From the NCBI GenBank assembly GCA_038534295.1, contig JBCAXA010000004.1, forward strand, positions 325,510 through 389,509: DNA of 64,000 bases. The letters run 5' to 3'. The stretch is from JBCAXA01 sp038534295 (GTDB lineage: Bacteria; Pseudomonadota; Gammaproteobacteria; Steroidobacterales; Woeseiaceae). Under the pieces are notes generated by a model. That model made no database searches. It had not been told where the DNA came from and saw only the letters and a program-made list of their open reading frames with translations. Of this stretch, positions 1-8,839 are shown in pieces (within the stretch, counting starts at the first letter, position 1; every line of letters begins with the position of its first letter). A program made the position numbers and the translations under genes.

Positions 1-200
1 GCTGTGTGCGCGCCTCGATCGTTGACGGCTTCTCGTACGGCTACCGCGTGATCGTGCCAGAGTCTTGCTGCGGCGATCAGGAAGCCGGCGCGCACGACGA
101 CAATCTTCGCGACGTAGGCCGGCGCTATGCCGACGTGGTCACGCTCGAGCACGTCATCGAGCATCTCGAAAGAAACTTCGGCCAACGCGCCAGCGCCTAA
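1..200 (+). CDS. Isochorismatase-family cysteine hydrolase (C-terminal part)
   Basis: Partial gene entering from the left edge; the reading frame begins at base 3. The first visible residues are CVRASIVDGFSYGY, which match the nucleophile segment of isochorismatase-like hydrolases (SGCVRAT in the N-carbamoylsarcosine amidase/maleamate amidase branch), so the catalytic Cys is the first visible codon. It is followed by IVPESCCGD and a typical C-terminal YADVV..EHVIEHL helix. The family hydrolyses amides or carbamoyl groups in the cytoplasm. The alpha/beta hydrolase 50 bp downstream suggests a two-step deacylase/amidase pair, as with NicD and NicF in nicotinate breakdown, but the substrate cannot be fixed from a third of the protein. 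Confidence 0.85.
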   Translation, partial: CVRASIVDGFSYGYRVIVPESCCGDQEAGAHDDNLRDVGRRYADVVTLEHVIEHLERNFGQRASA

Positions 201-251
201 CGCCGACTCTCGAACAACCAGACGGGCGCGATGGCGCTCGGGAGCAAATCT

Positions 252-1055
252 GTGCCGATCGCAACGATCAACAACCACCAGATGTACTACGAAGTTCACG
301 GTAGCGGAAAACCGGCAGTCTATATCGGCGGGTGGGACACGTTCTGTCATGGGCGCGAGCATTTCCTCGCGCGCGGTATCACGGACGATCATCAGGTGCT
401 TATCGTCGATTATCGCGGCATCGGCGAATCCGACGACGACCCGTCAGTGCCTGCAACAACCGAACTGCACGCCGACGACATGATCGCCCTGCTCGATCAT
501 CTTGGCTGGCAAGAGGTTTATTTTATCGGGCTCGTCGGCATCGGTGCGTGCATCGGTCACTGGGTTGCGCTGAAGCGTCCGGACCTCGTGCGCTGCATGG
601 TCAACATGGGCTGCTGGGTGCATGCCGACAAAACGTTGACCGATATTCTCAATGGCTTCGGCAACATCCATAAACACGCCGGCTTCGCGGCTTTTCAGGA
701 AATGGTCGCCGCGATGTCGTTCCGACCGGACTACTACGAGGTCAATCGCGACAAGCTGCTCGGTCCGTCCGGTGTTTGGGGCGCATTGAACGGCCGGCTC
801 GACGCACACCTGCGATTTATCGATGCCTGCAACACGCACGACATTCGCGATCGGCTCGGCGAAATCACCTGCCCGACCTTGGTGGTGCACGCCGGACGCG
901 ACACCATCACCGGGCCGTGGTCGACGCTACCGCTCGAGCAAGGTCTGCCGAATGCCGAAGGCGTAACCATGGATGAGGTCGCGCACGTCGTTGCCGGCAA
1001 GGCGGAGAAGATCGCCTTTAACGAGCTTCTGTTTCCATTCCTCGCCAGGCACTAG
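252..1055 (+). CDS. Alpha/beta hydrolase with a cysteine nucleophile
   Basis: Alpha/beta-hydrolase fold enzyme of about 267 aa. I chose the GTG at 252 because GGAG at 241-244 lies 7 nt upstream; an ATG at 231 in the same frame has no clear ribosome site. Counting from the GTG, YRGIGESD (54-61) follows strand beta4. The nucleophile elbow reads G-A-C-I-G with Cys100 where most members have Ser. Asp217 (HAGRDT) and His245 (VAHVV) complete the triad. Cys nucleophiles are known in dienelactone hydrolase. It follows the isochorismatase-family gene and probably acts in the same pathway on a small ester, lactone or N-acyl compound. The substrate is unknown. Confidence 0.85.
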   Translation: MPIATINNHQMYYEVHGSGKPAVYIGGWDTFCHGREHFLARGITDDHQVLIVDYRGIGESDDDPSVPATTELHADDMIALLDHLGWQEVYFIGLVGIGACIGHWVALKRPDLVRCMVNMGCWVHADKTLTDILNGFGNIHKHAGFAAFQEMVAAMSFRPDYYEVNRDKLLGPSGVWGALNGRLDAHLRFIDACNTHDIRDRLGEITCPTLVVHAGRDTITGPWSTLPLEQGLPNAEGVTMDEVAHVVAGKAEKIAFNELLFPFLARH

Positions 1056-1074
1056 TCGGCCGGTTCAACCGCGC

Positions 1075-1926
1075 CTAGCGACCGTCAAGCCGACTTCTGG
1101 TCCTCGACCCGATCGAGCGCTGCCGTTTTTCCGACCGAAACGGTACCGTCAATATCCACGCAAGACTGGCCGGCCGTTCGTCCTGATACTGCGCAAGGCC
1201 AATGGTCATGCCGTCATGACCGGCTTGTGGCTGGGGTATGTAGGTACCAAACAAGCGGTCCCACCACGACAGCGAAAAGCCGTAGTTGCTGTTCGTCTCG
1301 GTCGGCACCACCGAGTGATGCACGCGGTGCATATCGGGCGTTACGATGACGAGCCGCAAACACCGATCAAACCAGGCCGGCAACCGTACGTTTGCGTGAT
1401 TGAACATCGCGCAGCCGTTCAGCAGCACTTCGAACAGAATGACCGCAGCGACCGCCGGTCCCAGCACGATGATGCAAACAAACTTGTAAAGCATCGACAG
1501 GATGATTTCGACCGGGTGAAAGCGGATACCGGTGGTCACGTCGAAATCGCGATCAGCGTGGTGAATTTTGTGCAGCCGCCAGAGCCAGGGAATGTGGTGC
1601 GTCGCAACGTGCTGCCAGTAGATCAGCATGTCGAGGACGACCACCGCCAACACGATTTCCAACCACGCTGGCCAGGCAACGAGATTTAACAGACCCCAGC
1701 CACGTTCGGCGGTAAAGGCGGCCATACCGACCGCGACGATCGGCAATACCAAGCGCAGCGCCAGCGTATCGATGGCGATGAGCCCCAGGTTGCTGGCCCA
1801 GCGGCGCACACGCGACTGGACGCGGGCGCGGCGCGGGAACAGTGCCTCGAGCAACGCCATCAGCAGCAGCACGCCGGCAAAGACGGCCAGCCGCACGGTG
1901 TTCTCGTGTGTAGCGAGGAAATCCAA
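1075..1926 (-). CDS. Sterol desaturase/fatty acid hydroxylase family membrane protein
   Basis: Integral membrane di-iron oxygenase-type protein of 283 aa. The N-terminal half has hydrophobic helices (about residues 10-27, 45-70, 85-105). The histidine clusters of the family are clear: HVATHH, then HKIHH, a central HANV, and HRVHH. These bind the two irons that hydroxylate or desaturate a lipid chain or sterol. The start is a TTG at the 5' end; no better codon preserves the first helix, and there is no strong ribosome site, so the start is uncertain. It converges on the alpha/beta hydrolase gene. The CoA-transferase gene lies upstream on the same strand with a 112-bp gap. The substrate cannot be read from the sequence. 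Confidence 0.85.
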   Translation of the reverse strand: MDFLATHENTVRLAVFAGVLLLMALLEALFPRRARVQSRVRRWASNLGLIAIDTLALRLVLPIVAVGMAAFTAERGWGLLNLVAWPAWLEIVLAVVVLDMLIYWQHVATHHIPWLWRLHKIHHADRDFDVTTGIRFHPVEIILSMLYKFVCIIVLGPAVAAVILFEVLLNGCAMFNHANVRLPAWFDRCLRLVIVTPDMHRVHHSVVPTETNSNYGFSLSWWDRLFGTYIPQPQAGHDGMTIGLAQYQDERPASLAWILTVPFRSEKRQRSIGSRTRSRLDGR

Positions 1927-2038
1927 GAGTGGTGCTCAGCAATCCAGCCGTAACCCTTATCGAGACCGGATTATCGCACCGCGGATTACGCCGCCGCCGA
2001 CGCCGATCTCGTCGCTAGCTGCACGCGCCGAGGTTTCG

Positions 2039-3235
2039 TCAAATAGCGCCGGATTCCTTGAGATCCGTGATTTCCTCGGCGAGCCCGAGCTCGTCACCGA
2101 GAATGTCGTCGTTGTCGGCCCCCAGACCGTTGCCTGGCGTCGCGGCGAAGCGTTCGTTGTTCCACTTCAGCGGGCTGCGCAAGGCGCGGTAGGTGCCCGC
2201 CGTACGGTGCGGCATCTCCTGAATCATGTTGATGTCGCGAACGAATGGGTTGTCGAGGGCGTCCGGCAAATCGTAGACCGGTGCCACCGGCACTTTGGTC
2301 TGCAGCTTTTCGATCCATCCGGCGGTGGAATCGAGCGAGAACGCGTCGTCGAGAATCGGCGTCAAGACATCACGGTGGCGGCTGCGCGCCGCCATCGTCG
2401 CAAAGCGCTCGTCGTCGGCAAGCTCCGGCTGGCCTAAGGTCTCGATCAGCAGCTCCCAGAATTTCTGCGTCATCGCCATGATGAATATCCAGCCGTCGCC
2501 CGTTTTGTAGAGCTGCACGGGCGTGTTGGCTGGATGTGCGCTGCGCGCGATTCGGCCGGTATGAACACCGTGATTCATGTACCACGTGCCGGGGTAGGTC
2601 AGCTGATGCAGCGCGACGTCAAACAAGCTGACGTCGACGTCGCAACCGCCGTCCCGGTCGCGGGCGAGCAGCGCGGCCAAGGTCCCGAACGCGGCGACCA
2701 CACCTGTCATGAAATCGATCATGGAGAGACCGAAGCGCGCCGGCGGCGAGTCGGGCTCGCCGGTAAGATCGAGAAAACCGCACTCGGCCTGCATCAGATA
2801 ATCGTAGCCAGGCCAGTCGGCCCGATCGTTGTCGCGACCGTACGCTGATATGTGCGTGCAGATGATTGACGGCTTTAGCGCCTTTAGGCTTGCGTAATCG
2901 AGTCCGAGCCTCGCCGGTTGGTTGCCGCGAAGGTTGTTCCAAACAACGTCGGCGGTGTCGACCAGCTTGTGCAGCACCCGCTGTCCATCCGGGTGCTTGA
3001 GATCCAGCGTGACGCTTTTCTTGTTGAGATTGAAGGCCTGAAAATAAGCGCTGTCGTCGTCGGCCAGCACGTGCTCGCCAGTTTGCCTGGCGGGATCGCC
3101 GCCGAAACGGCGGTTCTCGAGCTTGATGACTTCAGCGCCGAGATCGGCGAGATACATCGAGCCGTAGGGACCGGCGCCAAACTGCTCGACAGCAAGCACC
3201 CGGATACCTTGCAAGGGTTTATTCATCGCATTCAT
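2039..3235 (-). CDS. Class III CoA-transferase (CaiB/BaiF family)
   Basis: Moves CoA between carboxylic acids through an enzyme-bound acyl anhydride. The 398-aa length and opening (GIRVLAVEQFGAGPYGSMYLADLGAEVIK) are typical of the formyl-CoA transferase/CaiB fold. The catalytic Asp is most likely Asp174 in the SMIDFMTG segment. The ATG at 3235 is preferred over a TTG 21 bp upstream because that TTG lies inside the operator palindrome at 3246-3257. A second ATG at 3226 is also possible. The start is 11 bp from the operator, so the gene is probably controlled by the GntR regulator encoded at 8.2 kb. It diverges from hyuAB and probably activates an acid intermediate of the same pathway. Confidence 0.9.
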   Translation of the reverse strand: MNAMNKPLQGIRVLAVEQFGAGPYGSMYLADLGAEVIKLENRRFGGDPARQTGEHVLADDDSAYFQAFNLNKKSVTLDLKHPDGQRVLHKLVDTADVVWNNLRGNQPARLGLDYASLKALKPSIICTHISAYGRDNDRADWPGYDYLMQAECGFLDLTGEPDSPPARFGLSMIDFMTGVVAAFGTLAALLARDRDGGCDVDVSLFDVALHQLTYPGTWYMNHGVHTGRIARSAHPANTPVQLYKTGDGWIFIMAMTQKFWELLIETLGQPELADDERFATMAARSRHRDVLTPILDDAFSLDSTAGWIEKLQTKVPVAPVYDLPDALDNPFVRDINMIQEMPHRTAGTYRALRSPLKWNNERFAATPGNGLGADNDDILGDELGLAEEITDLKESGAI

Positions 3236-3245
3236 CGTCCCACGG

Positions 3246-3257
3246 ACTGTATACAAT
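3246..3257. promoter_or_regulatory. GntR operator copy 1 (ACTGTATACAAT)
   Basis: Matches the palindrome ATTGTATACAAT at 11 of 12 positions. It lies just upstream of the CoA-transferase start at 3235 and 74 bp (about seven helical turns) from the perfect copy at 3320. The GT-N2-AC core fits FadR/FCD-type GntR operators. Confidence 0.7.
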
Positions 3258-3319
3258 CCCGCCTGTAGTAGCGGCGATCCATGGCCCTAGCGGCGTTCTC
3301 GCTAGCACCTCAATCGGCC

Positions 3320-3331
3320 ATTGTATACAAT
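3320..3331. promoter_or_regulatory. GntR operator copy 2 (ATTGTATACAAT)
   Basis: Perfect 12-bp palindrome in the intergenic region between the divergent CoA-transferase and hyuA genes, 85 bp before the hyuA ATG. The same sequence recurs at 9782 and 18904, always beside catabolic or uptake genes. Confidence 0.78.
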
Positions 3332-3416
3332 CGGCAAGGTTCCCTCCCGTCGAAAACACGCCACAAAAGCGCCGCACGCGGAGGGCGTTCTGTCACCGAA
3401 ATGAGGTAGCAACGCC

Positions 3417-5474
3417 ATGTCCTATCGTCTCGGCGTCGACGTCGGCGGTACGTTTACCGACCTGCTGTTGGTCGATGAAGCGTCCGGCCACACGTACACC
3501 GCGAAAGTCCCCAGTACGCCCGAAGACTCGTCAGTCGGCGTGCTGAACGGTATTGAACGAATTTGCGGCGATGCCGGAATCGATCCGGAGGCTATCTCAA
3601 ACGTCATGCACGGCACGACGGTCGCGACCAACACGGTGCTCACCGGTAGCGGTGCGAAAGTCGGCCTGGTAACGACCAAAGGCTATAAGCAGGTGCTGCA
3701 GATCGCGCGGTCGTTCGTACCCGGCGGGCTCGGCGGCTGGGTGATCTACAACAAGAGCGACCCGATCGCCCCACTCGCGTGCACCGTCGAAGCCGACGAG
3801 CGCATGGGCGCGGATGGCGCCGTGGTGCGCAAGCTGAAAAAGACCGACCTCACGCGCCAGCTCAAAGCGCTGAAGGGTGAGAACATCGAGGCGCTGACCG
3901 TCTCGCTGGTCAATTCCTACGCCAATGGCGCCACCGAACGCGAGGTGGAAAAGCTCGCGAAGAAGGCGTTGCCGGGTGTGCCCGTTTCACTGTCCTCCGA
4001 CGTCGTGCCGGAAATGCAGGAATACGAACGCACGATCACGACGGTCGCCAACTCGTACGTCCGCCCGAAAGTCTCGAGCTACGTGCGCAATCTGCAGCGC
4101 AAACTGAAAAAGACCATGAAGGACGTGAAACTTCACATCCTTCGCTCGGACGGTGGCATGGCGTCGTCGAAAACCGCCGAAGCCTATCCGGTTAATTTGC
4201 TGATGAGCGGCCCGGCCGGTGGCGTAACGGGCGCTGTCTGGGCGGCCAAACAAGCGGGCTTCGACAACTTGCTCACGTTTGACATGGGCGGCACGTCGAC
4301 CGACGTCGCACTCGTGCAGTCCGGTAAGGCGCAGCTGCGCCGCGAGACGACCGTCGGCGACGTCACGGTGCGCGCGTCATCGGTTGACGTGCGTACGGTC
4401 GGCGCCGGTGGCGGCTCGATCGCACACGTACCGGAACTAACCGGCGCGCTGCGGGTTGGTCCCGAGAGCGCGGGCGCGGTACCCGGCCCTGCCGCCTACA
4501 ACAAAGGCGGCGAAGCCCCAACGGTCACCGACGCAAATGTCGTGCTTGGCTACTTGCCGACGGAGGTTCGGCTCGGCGGCGACATGGAAATTCGCAAGGA
4601 CCTTGCCGAGAAAGCCGTTGCACCGGTCGCCGAAGCCTTGGGATTGTCTATCAAGCAGGCGGCATCCGGCATTGTCGATATCGTCAACGAGAATATGTAC
4701 GGCGCGCTGCGCCTGGTTTCAGTAGAAAAAGGCTACGACCCGCGCGATTTCGCGCTGATCGGTTTTGGCGGCGCCGGGCCGCTGCACGCCAACGCGCTCG
4801 GCAAGCTGATGAACAGCTGGCCGGTCATTATCCCGCCGGGCCCCGGCGTACTCTGCGCATACGGCGATGCGACCACCCGCGTCCGTGACGAGGCATCGCG
4901 CACGTTTATCCGCCGGTTCCCGGACACCAGCGTTGCCGAGGTCGTGAAGATTTTCGAGCAGCTGGCGAAAAAGGCCGAAAAGACCCTCGAGAAAGAAGGC
5001 GTCGCCGCGAAAGACCGCTCGGTCACGTACCAAGTCGATATCCGCTACCACGGTCAAGGCTTACAGCTCAGCGTCGACTTCGAACTGGCAGATCTCAAGA
5101 AGAAAGGTCTCGATGTCATCGGCGATCAATTCGATGACATGCACAAGCAGCTGTTCACGTTCGCGCTCGACAGCGACAAGGAGCTCGTTAACCTGCGCGC
5201 CGTCGCGCAGGGCAAGGAAGCGAGCATCGCAGCGACGAAGCTCGCCGCAGGCAGCCGCATTCCGGCCACCGATGCGTCGATCGGTTCCAGTCCGGTATTC
5301 ATGGACGGCAAAGACCAGACCGCGACCTTATACGATCGATCCAAACTGAAAGCCGGCAACGTCATCGAAGGACCGTCGATCGTGCTGGAAATGGACTCAA
5401 CCACCGTCATCCTGCCGGGCCACGAAGGAACTGTGGACGCGTATGGCAGTATCCTGATCAACCCCATCGCTTGA
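3417..5474 (+). CDS. hyuA: Hydantoinase/oxoprolinase family subunit A (HyuA)
   Basis: ATP-binding subunit of the hydantoinase/5-oxoprolinase/acetone carboxylase superfamily, 685 aa, the usual length. The N-terminal LGVDVGGTFTD (residues 5-15) is the acetate kinase-like phosphate loop, MHGTTVATN follows near residue 65, and GGTSTD near residue 293 is the second nucleotide motif. Family members couple ATP hydrolysis to ring opening of cyclic amides (hydantoins, 5-oxoproline, caprolactam) or to carboxylation of ketones. GAGGT upstream of the ATG supports the start. hyuB follows after 22 bp as an obligate partner. A perfect GntR operator lies 85 bp upstream. The real substrate is open. Confidence 0.92.
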   Translation: MSYRLGVDVGGTFTDLLLVDEASGHTYTAKVPSTPEDSSVGVLNGIERICGDAGIDPEAISNVMHGTTVATNTVLTGSGAKVGLVTTKGYKQVLQIARSFVPGGLGGWVIYNKSDPIAPLACTVEADERMGADGAVVRKLKKTDLTRQLKALKGENIEALTVSLVNSYANGATEREVEKLAKKALPGVPVSLSSDVVPEMQEYERTITTVANSYVRPKVSSYVRNLQRKLKKTMKDVKLHILRSDGGMASSKTAEAYPVNLLMSGPAGGVTGAVWAAKQAGFDNLLTFDMGGTSTDVALVQSGKAQLRRETTVGDVTVRASSVDVRTVGAGGGSIAHVPELTGALRVGPESAGAVPGPAAYNKGGEAPTVTDANVVLGYLPTEVRLGGDMEIRKDLAEKAVAPVAEALGLSIKQAASGIVDIVNENMYGALRLVSVEKGYDPRDFALIGFGGAGPLHANALGKLMNSWPVIIPPGPGVLCAYGDATTRVRDEASRTFIRRFPDTSVAEVVKIFEQLAKKAEKTLEKEGVAAKDRSVTYQVDIRYHGQGLQLSVDFELADLKKKGLDVIGDQFDDMHKQLFTFALDSDKELVNLRAVAQGKEASIAATKLAAGSRIPATDASIGSSPVFMDGKDQTATLYDRSKLKAGNVIEGPSIVLEMDSTTVILPGHEGTVDAYGSILINPIA

Positions 5475-5496
5475 ACGGAGCCCGAGGAGTAGCGCC

Positions 5497-7482
5497 ATGC
5501 CCGCAACAATCGTAGAAACCAAGCCCCGCCCGTTCAATCGCGTCGACCTGGACCCGATTACGCTCGACATCATCGAAAACGCGATGCAAAACGCGCGTTA
5601 CGAGATGGACGCCGTGCTGTTCCGCACCGCGATGTCGCCGGGTATCCGCGAGCAGCACGACGAATTCCCGATGATCGCCAACCTCGAAGGCAAAATGGTC
5701 GTCGGCCAGTTCGGCAGCTTCATTCACGGCTTCAAAGAGGCGTACGACGGCACCATCGAAGAAGGCGACATGTTCCTGACCACGGACCCGTATGCCTGCA
5801 ACGGTGCGATCAGCCACATCAACGACTGGCTGCTGCTGCGGCCGATCTTCAAAGATGGGCGACTGATTGCCTACGCCGCCATGTTCGGTCACATGACCGA
5901 CGTCGGCGGCAAGGTGCCAGGTTCGCTGCCAACCGATGCGCGCGAGATTTTCGAGGAAGGCATCCGCATTCCGCCGACGAAAATCTACAAGAACGACGAG
6001 CTGCAGAGTGATCTTCTGAACGTCATCATGCACAACTGTCGCTTGCCGCACTGGAACCGCAGTGACTTCAACGCGCTGGTCGCCGCTATCCGTACGGCGG
6101 AGAAACGGGTAATCGAACTCGCCGAACGGTTTAGCGACGACGTGTTCTATTCGGCGCTCGACGAATTGCTCGATCGCAACAAGCGTGCGATGGGCAAGCT
6201 CATCAAGAACACGATACCGACCACCAAACAGTACTTCGAAGATTTCATCTGCGACGACGGTCTCGGCATGGGCCCGTACAAGATCAAATGCTCGATGTGG
6301 CGCGAGGGCAGCAAAGTCATTTTCGACTTTGACGGCACTGACCCACAGTCAATCAGCTCGATCAACTTCTACTTGAACGAAGAGATGTTCAAGATGTTCT
6401 GCGGCGTCTACATGATCATGGTGTTCGACCCGCAGATCATGTTCAACGACGGCTTCTACGACCTGATGGAAGTGCGCATTCCGGAAGGCACGCTGTTAAA
6501 ACCCAAAGAACCGGCCGCGTTGTCTTGCCGCACGCATGCGCTCGGCCGGATTTTCGACGTGCTCGGTGGGTTGCTCGGCCAAGGCAATCCGGACTTTTTG
6601 TGCGGCGCCGGCTTCTCCGACAGCCCGCACTTTATGTATTCGGGTTACGACAAGAACGGAGAGTGGTATCAGCTCTACTCGATCGGCTTCGGCGGCATCC
6701 CGGGCAAGCCATTCGGCGATGGCCCGGACGGTCACTCGCTGTGGCCAAACTTCACGAACGTGCCGAACGAGTTTCTCGAAAGCTATTTTCCGCTGCGCAT
6801 CGAAGTCTACGAAACCATCCCGGATTCGGGCGGGCCTGGCATGCACCGCGGCGGCAACGGCCTCAGCATGGGCTACCGCTTCCTAGAGCCCGGTGAGATT
6901 TCGATTCACGACGATCGCTGGCTGACCTACCCGTGGGGCGTCAACGGCGGCCTGCCGGGCCGGCGCTCGGAAAAACTCTTGCACCGAGCCGACGGCAGCA
7001 TCGAAAAACTCCCGTCAAAGTGCGACCGCATCAAAGTCGAGGCCAACGACCTTCTGTACTTCAACACCTGGGGCGGCGGCGGTTGCGGCGACCCGCTACA
7101 GCGTCCGGCCGAACGGGTCGCGTTCGACGTCAAGGCAGGGCTCGTTACTGAGAAAGGCGCGCGCCGTTACGGCGTCGTGCTCAACAGTGACATGACGGTC
7201 AACGAAAAACGCACTGACGCGCTACGCGCGAAAATGGCTAAGGCCCGTGGCAAACCGAAGATGTTCGACTTTGGCGGCAAGATCAACGAGCTGAAAGCGC
7301 GCTGCAAGCGCGAGACCGGGCTCACCCCGCCGGAGCAACCTGAATTTCAGACCTGGGTGACTGCGGCAATGGAAAAACCGGCGCCGACCAAGAAGAAGGC
7401 AAAACGTAAGGCCAACAACAAAAAGACTAAGGCGAAGGCTAAGTCGAAGACAAAAGCGCGTACCAAGCGCAAAGCCGCTTAG
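5497..7482 (+). CDS. hyuB: Hydantoinase/oxoprolinase family subunit B (HyuB) with a lysine-rich tail
   Basis: Partner of HyuA, 661 aa. The body is a standard hydantoinase B/oxoprolinase domain: DPITLDIIENAMQNARYEMD at the start, GHMTDVGGKVPGS near residue 130, and the conserved ending WGGGGCGDPLQR near residue 525. GAGGAG before the ATG fixes the start. About the last 35 residues, after a normal end near residue 625, are almost only Lys, Ala, Arg and Thr (KKKAKRKANNKKTK...), a low-complexity basic tail not expected in this family. The tail is in frame and is followed by a strong terminator, so it is not an obvious frameshift. It might bind nucleic acid or a polyanion, or it might be neutral. 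Forms an operon with hyuA. Confidence 0.92.
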   Translation: MPATIVETKPRPFNRVDLDPITLDIIENAMQNARYEMDAVLFRTAMSPGIREQHDEFPMIANLEGKMVVGQFGSFIHGFKEAYDGTIEEGDMFLTTDPYACNGAISHINDWLLLRPIFKDGRLIAYAAMFGHMTDVGGKVPGSLPTDAREIFEEGIRIPPTKIYKNDELQSDLLNVIMHNCRLPHWNRSDFNALVAAIRTAEKRVIELAERFSDDVFYSALDELLDRNKRAMGKLIKNTIPTTKQYFEDFICDDGLGMGPYKIKCSMWREGSKVIFDFDGTDPQSISSINFYLNEEMFKMFCGVYMIMVFDPQIMFNDGFYDLMEVRIPEGTLLKPKEPAALSCRTHALGRIFDVLGGLLGQGNPDFLCGAGFSDSPHFMYSGYDKNGEWYQLYSIGFGGIPGKPFGDGPDGHSLWPNFTNVPNEFLESYFPLRIEVYETIPDSGGPGMHRGGNGLSMGYRFLEPGEISIHDDRWLTYPWGVNGGLPGRRSEKLLHRADGSIEKLPSKCDRIKVEANDLLYFNTWGGGGCGDPLQRPAERVAFDVKAGLVTEKGARRYGVVLNSDMTVNEKRTDALRAKMAKARGKPKMFDFGGKINELKARCKRETGLTPPEQPEFQTWVTAAMEKPAPTKKKAKRKANNKKTKAKAKSKTKARTKRKAA

Positions 7483-7504
7483 CGTTAGCGCAATGCTCGA
7501 ACAA

Positions 7505-7536
7505 CCCTGCCAGGCCCGCGCCTGGCAGGGTTTTTT
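7505..7536. terminator. Bidirectional intrinsic terminator
   Basis: Perfect 12-bp stem (CCCTGCCAGGCC... with GGCAGGG on the other side) followed by six T residues, 22 bp after the hyuB stop. It also lies at the 3' end of the opposing LOG gene, whose stop codon is inside the T tract. Confidence 0.9.
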
Positions 7537-8104
7537 ATGGCTCCACCCATTTCTTTGCGACCGGTACCTCGGTGGCAAGCAAGCGGTCGATGAGGCTGCC
7601 CGGATCGGTGTCTGTCAGCAACATCTCCCGATGCAGCGGTTTGACGAAGCCTTCGCTGGACGTGTGGTCGAGAAACGCGAGCAAGGCGTCGTAGTACCCG
7701 TCGACGTTTAAGAGACCCACCGGTTTGGCGTGAATACCGAGCTGCGACCAAGTCCAAACTTCGAACATCTCTTCTAGAGTACCGATGCCGCCCGGTAGCG
7801 CGATGAAAGCGGTCGAACGCGCGGCCATATCGGCTTTGCGCTCGTGCATAGTCGTTACGATCTTGAGTTCCGTGAGGCGCTGGTGGGCTATCTCGACGGC
7901 TGCAAGCGACTCAGGAATCACGCCGATGGCACTGCCACCATCGGCCAGCACGGCGTCAGCCACCGCGCCCATTAGGCCAACCTGAGCGCCGCCGTACACG
8001 AGACCGATATCTCTTGCAGCGAGCGCTCGACCCAATGCCGTTGCGGCATTACGGTAACTGTCGCGGCGTCCGCCGCTCGAGCCAGAAAATACGCAGATAT
8101 TCAT
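7535..8104 (-). CDS. LOG family (TIGR00730) nucleotide phosphoribohydrolase
   Basis: Rossmann-fold protein of 189 aa. It begins MNICVFSGSSGG and contains YGGAQVGLMGAVADA near residue 38 and the hallmark PGGIGTLEEMFEVWTW near residue 104, the nucleotide-binding loop of the LOG/lysine-decarboxylase-like family. Characterised members cleave cytokinin riboside 5'-monophosphates or AMP to the free base and ribose 5-phosphate. In bacteria the role is usually nucleotide turnover. It converges on hyuB with a shared terminator and lies 50 bp downstream of the gntR stop, so it may be the last gene of the lyase-gntR transcript. No functional link to that pathway is visible. Confidence 0.9.
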   Translation of the reverse strand: MNICVFSGSSGGRRDSYRNAATALGRALAARDIGLVYGGAQVGLMGAVADAVLADGGSAIGVIPESLAAVEIAHQRLTELKIVTTMHERKADMAARSTAFIALPGGIGTLEEMFEVWTWSQLGIHAKPVGLLNVDGYYDALLAFLDHTSSEGFVKPLHREMLLTDTDPGSLIDRLLATEVPVAKKWVEP

Positions 8105-8154
8105 CGTTGACCGCCAACTAGGACAACACGCCTGAGCAAGACCTGCCTAACACG

Positions 8155-8826
8155 TCAGGCCGTCTTCTGCCCCAGCGCGCGTTCGCGCGATTGATGGACG
8201 TTACGAAACACCGAACGCGCCGCGTAGATGTGCGCGCGCATGACGCCGGCCGCCCAATCGGGGTTACGCGCTTCGAGCGCTTCAACCAATTCGAGGTGAT
8301 GACGAGCACTGCGTGCCAGTGATTCTTCGGAATAATCGCGAAATGTCTGGAACACCAGCGGCGCGTTGGCGAGCGTTGCCATCGATGCGCGCAGCTGTTC
8401 GCTGTTCGACGCGTGCAGCAGCGCGGTGTGAAACCGCGAATTGAGATCGGCGATTTTCTTCAAGTAGCCGCGCGGCCGTTCGGTAGCGGCAACCAGCTGC
8501 CGCTCCGCCAGATCGCGAAGCTCGGCAAGCGCCGCGTCGCTGGCACGCTGCGCGCAGAGTTCAACGGCATAGCACTCAAGTCGCGCGCGTAGTTCGAAAA
8601 TCTCCTCGGCTTCTTCAACGCCCCAACTCGCGACGAATGCACCTTGGTTCGGAACAAAGCGAATCAGCCCTTCAGCCTCGAGGCGGTGCAGCGCTTCGCG
8701 AACCGGCGTGCGGCTGACCGCCGCCGTCGTCGCTACCTCACCTTCGGTAATGCGATCGCCCGGCGCGTAGCGCCCTTCAATGATGTCCGCGCGAATGATG
8801 TCGTAGGCTTTCCTTGCGGCGCTCAT
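8155..8826 (-). CDS. GntR family (FCD domain) transcriptional regulator
   Basis: Regulator of 223 aa. The N-terminal winged helix contains the GntR signature (GDRITEGEVATTAAVSRTPVREALHRLEAEGLI, about residues 26-58). The C-terminal all-helical FCD domain binds an acid ligand and a metal (DLNSRFHTALLHAS, later HHLELVEAL). The ATG at 8826 is preceded by AAAGGAG; longer frames upstream run into the lyase gene. It follows the HMG-CoA-lyase gene by 13 bp. FCD regulators bind palindromes with GT..AC cores, and ATTGTATACAAT occurs six times nearby, so this gene is the natural candidate to control the cluster, probably as a repressor released by a pathway acid. Confidence 0.92.
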   Translation of the reverse strand: MSAARKAYDIIRADIIEGRYAPGDRITEGEVATTAAVSRTPVREALHRLEAEGLIRFVPNQGAFVASWGVEEAEEIFELRARLECYAVELCAQRASDAALAELRDLAERQLVAATERPRGYLKKIADLNSRFHTALLHASNSEQLRASMATLANAPLVFQTFRDYSEESLARSARHHLELVEALEARNPDWAAGVMRAHIYAARSVFRNVHQSRERALGQKTA

Positions 8827-8839
8827 TGCCACTCCTTTG

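Noticed and set aside
7372..7482. Frameshift or read-through as the source of the lysine-rich HyuB tail.
   Set aside because: The tail is in frame with the domain and ends at a stop directly before a strong terminator. The neighbouring frames give no better C-terminus, so I treat it as real coding sequence.
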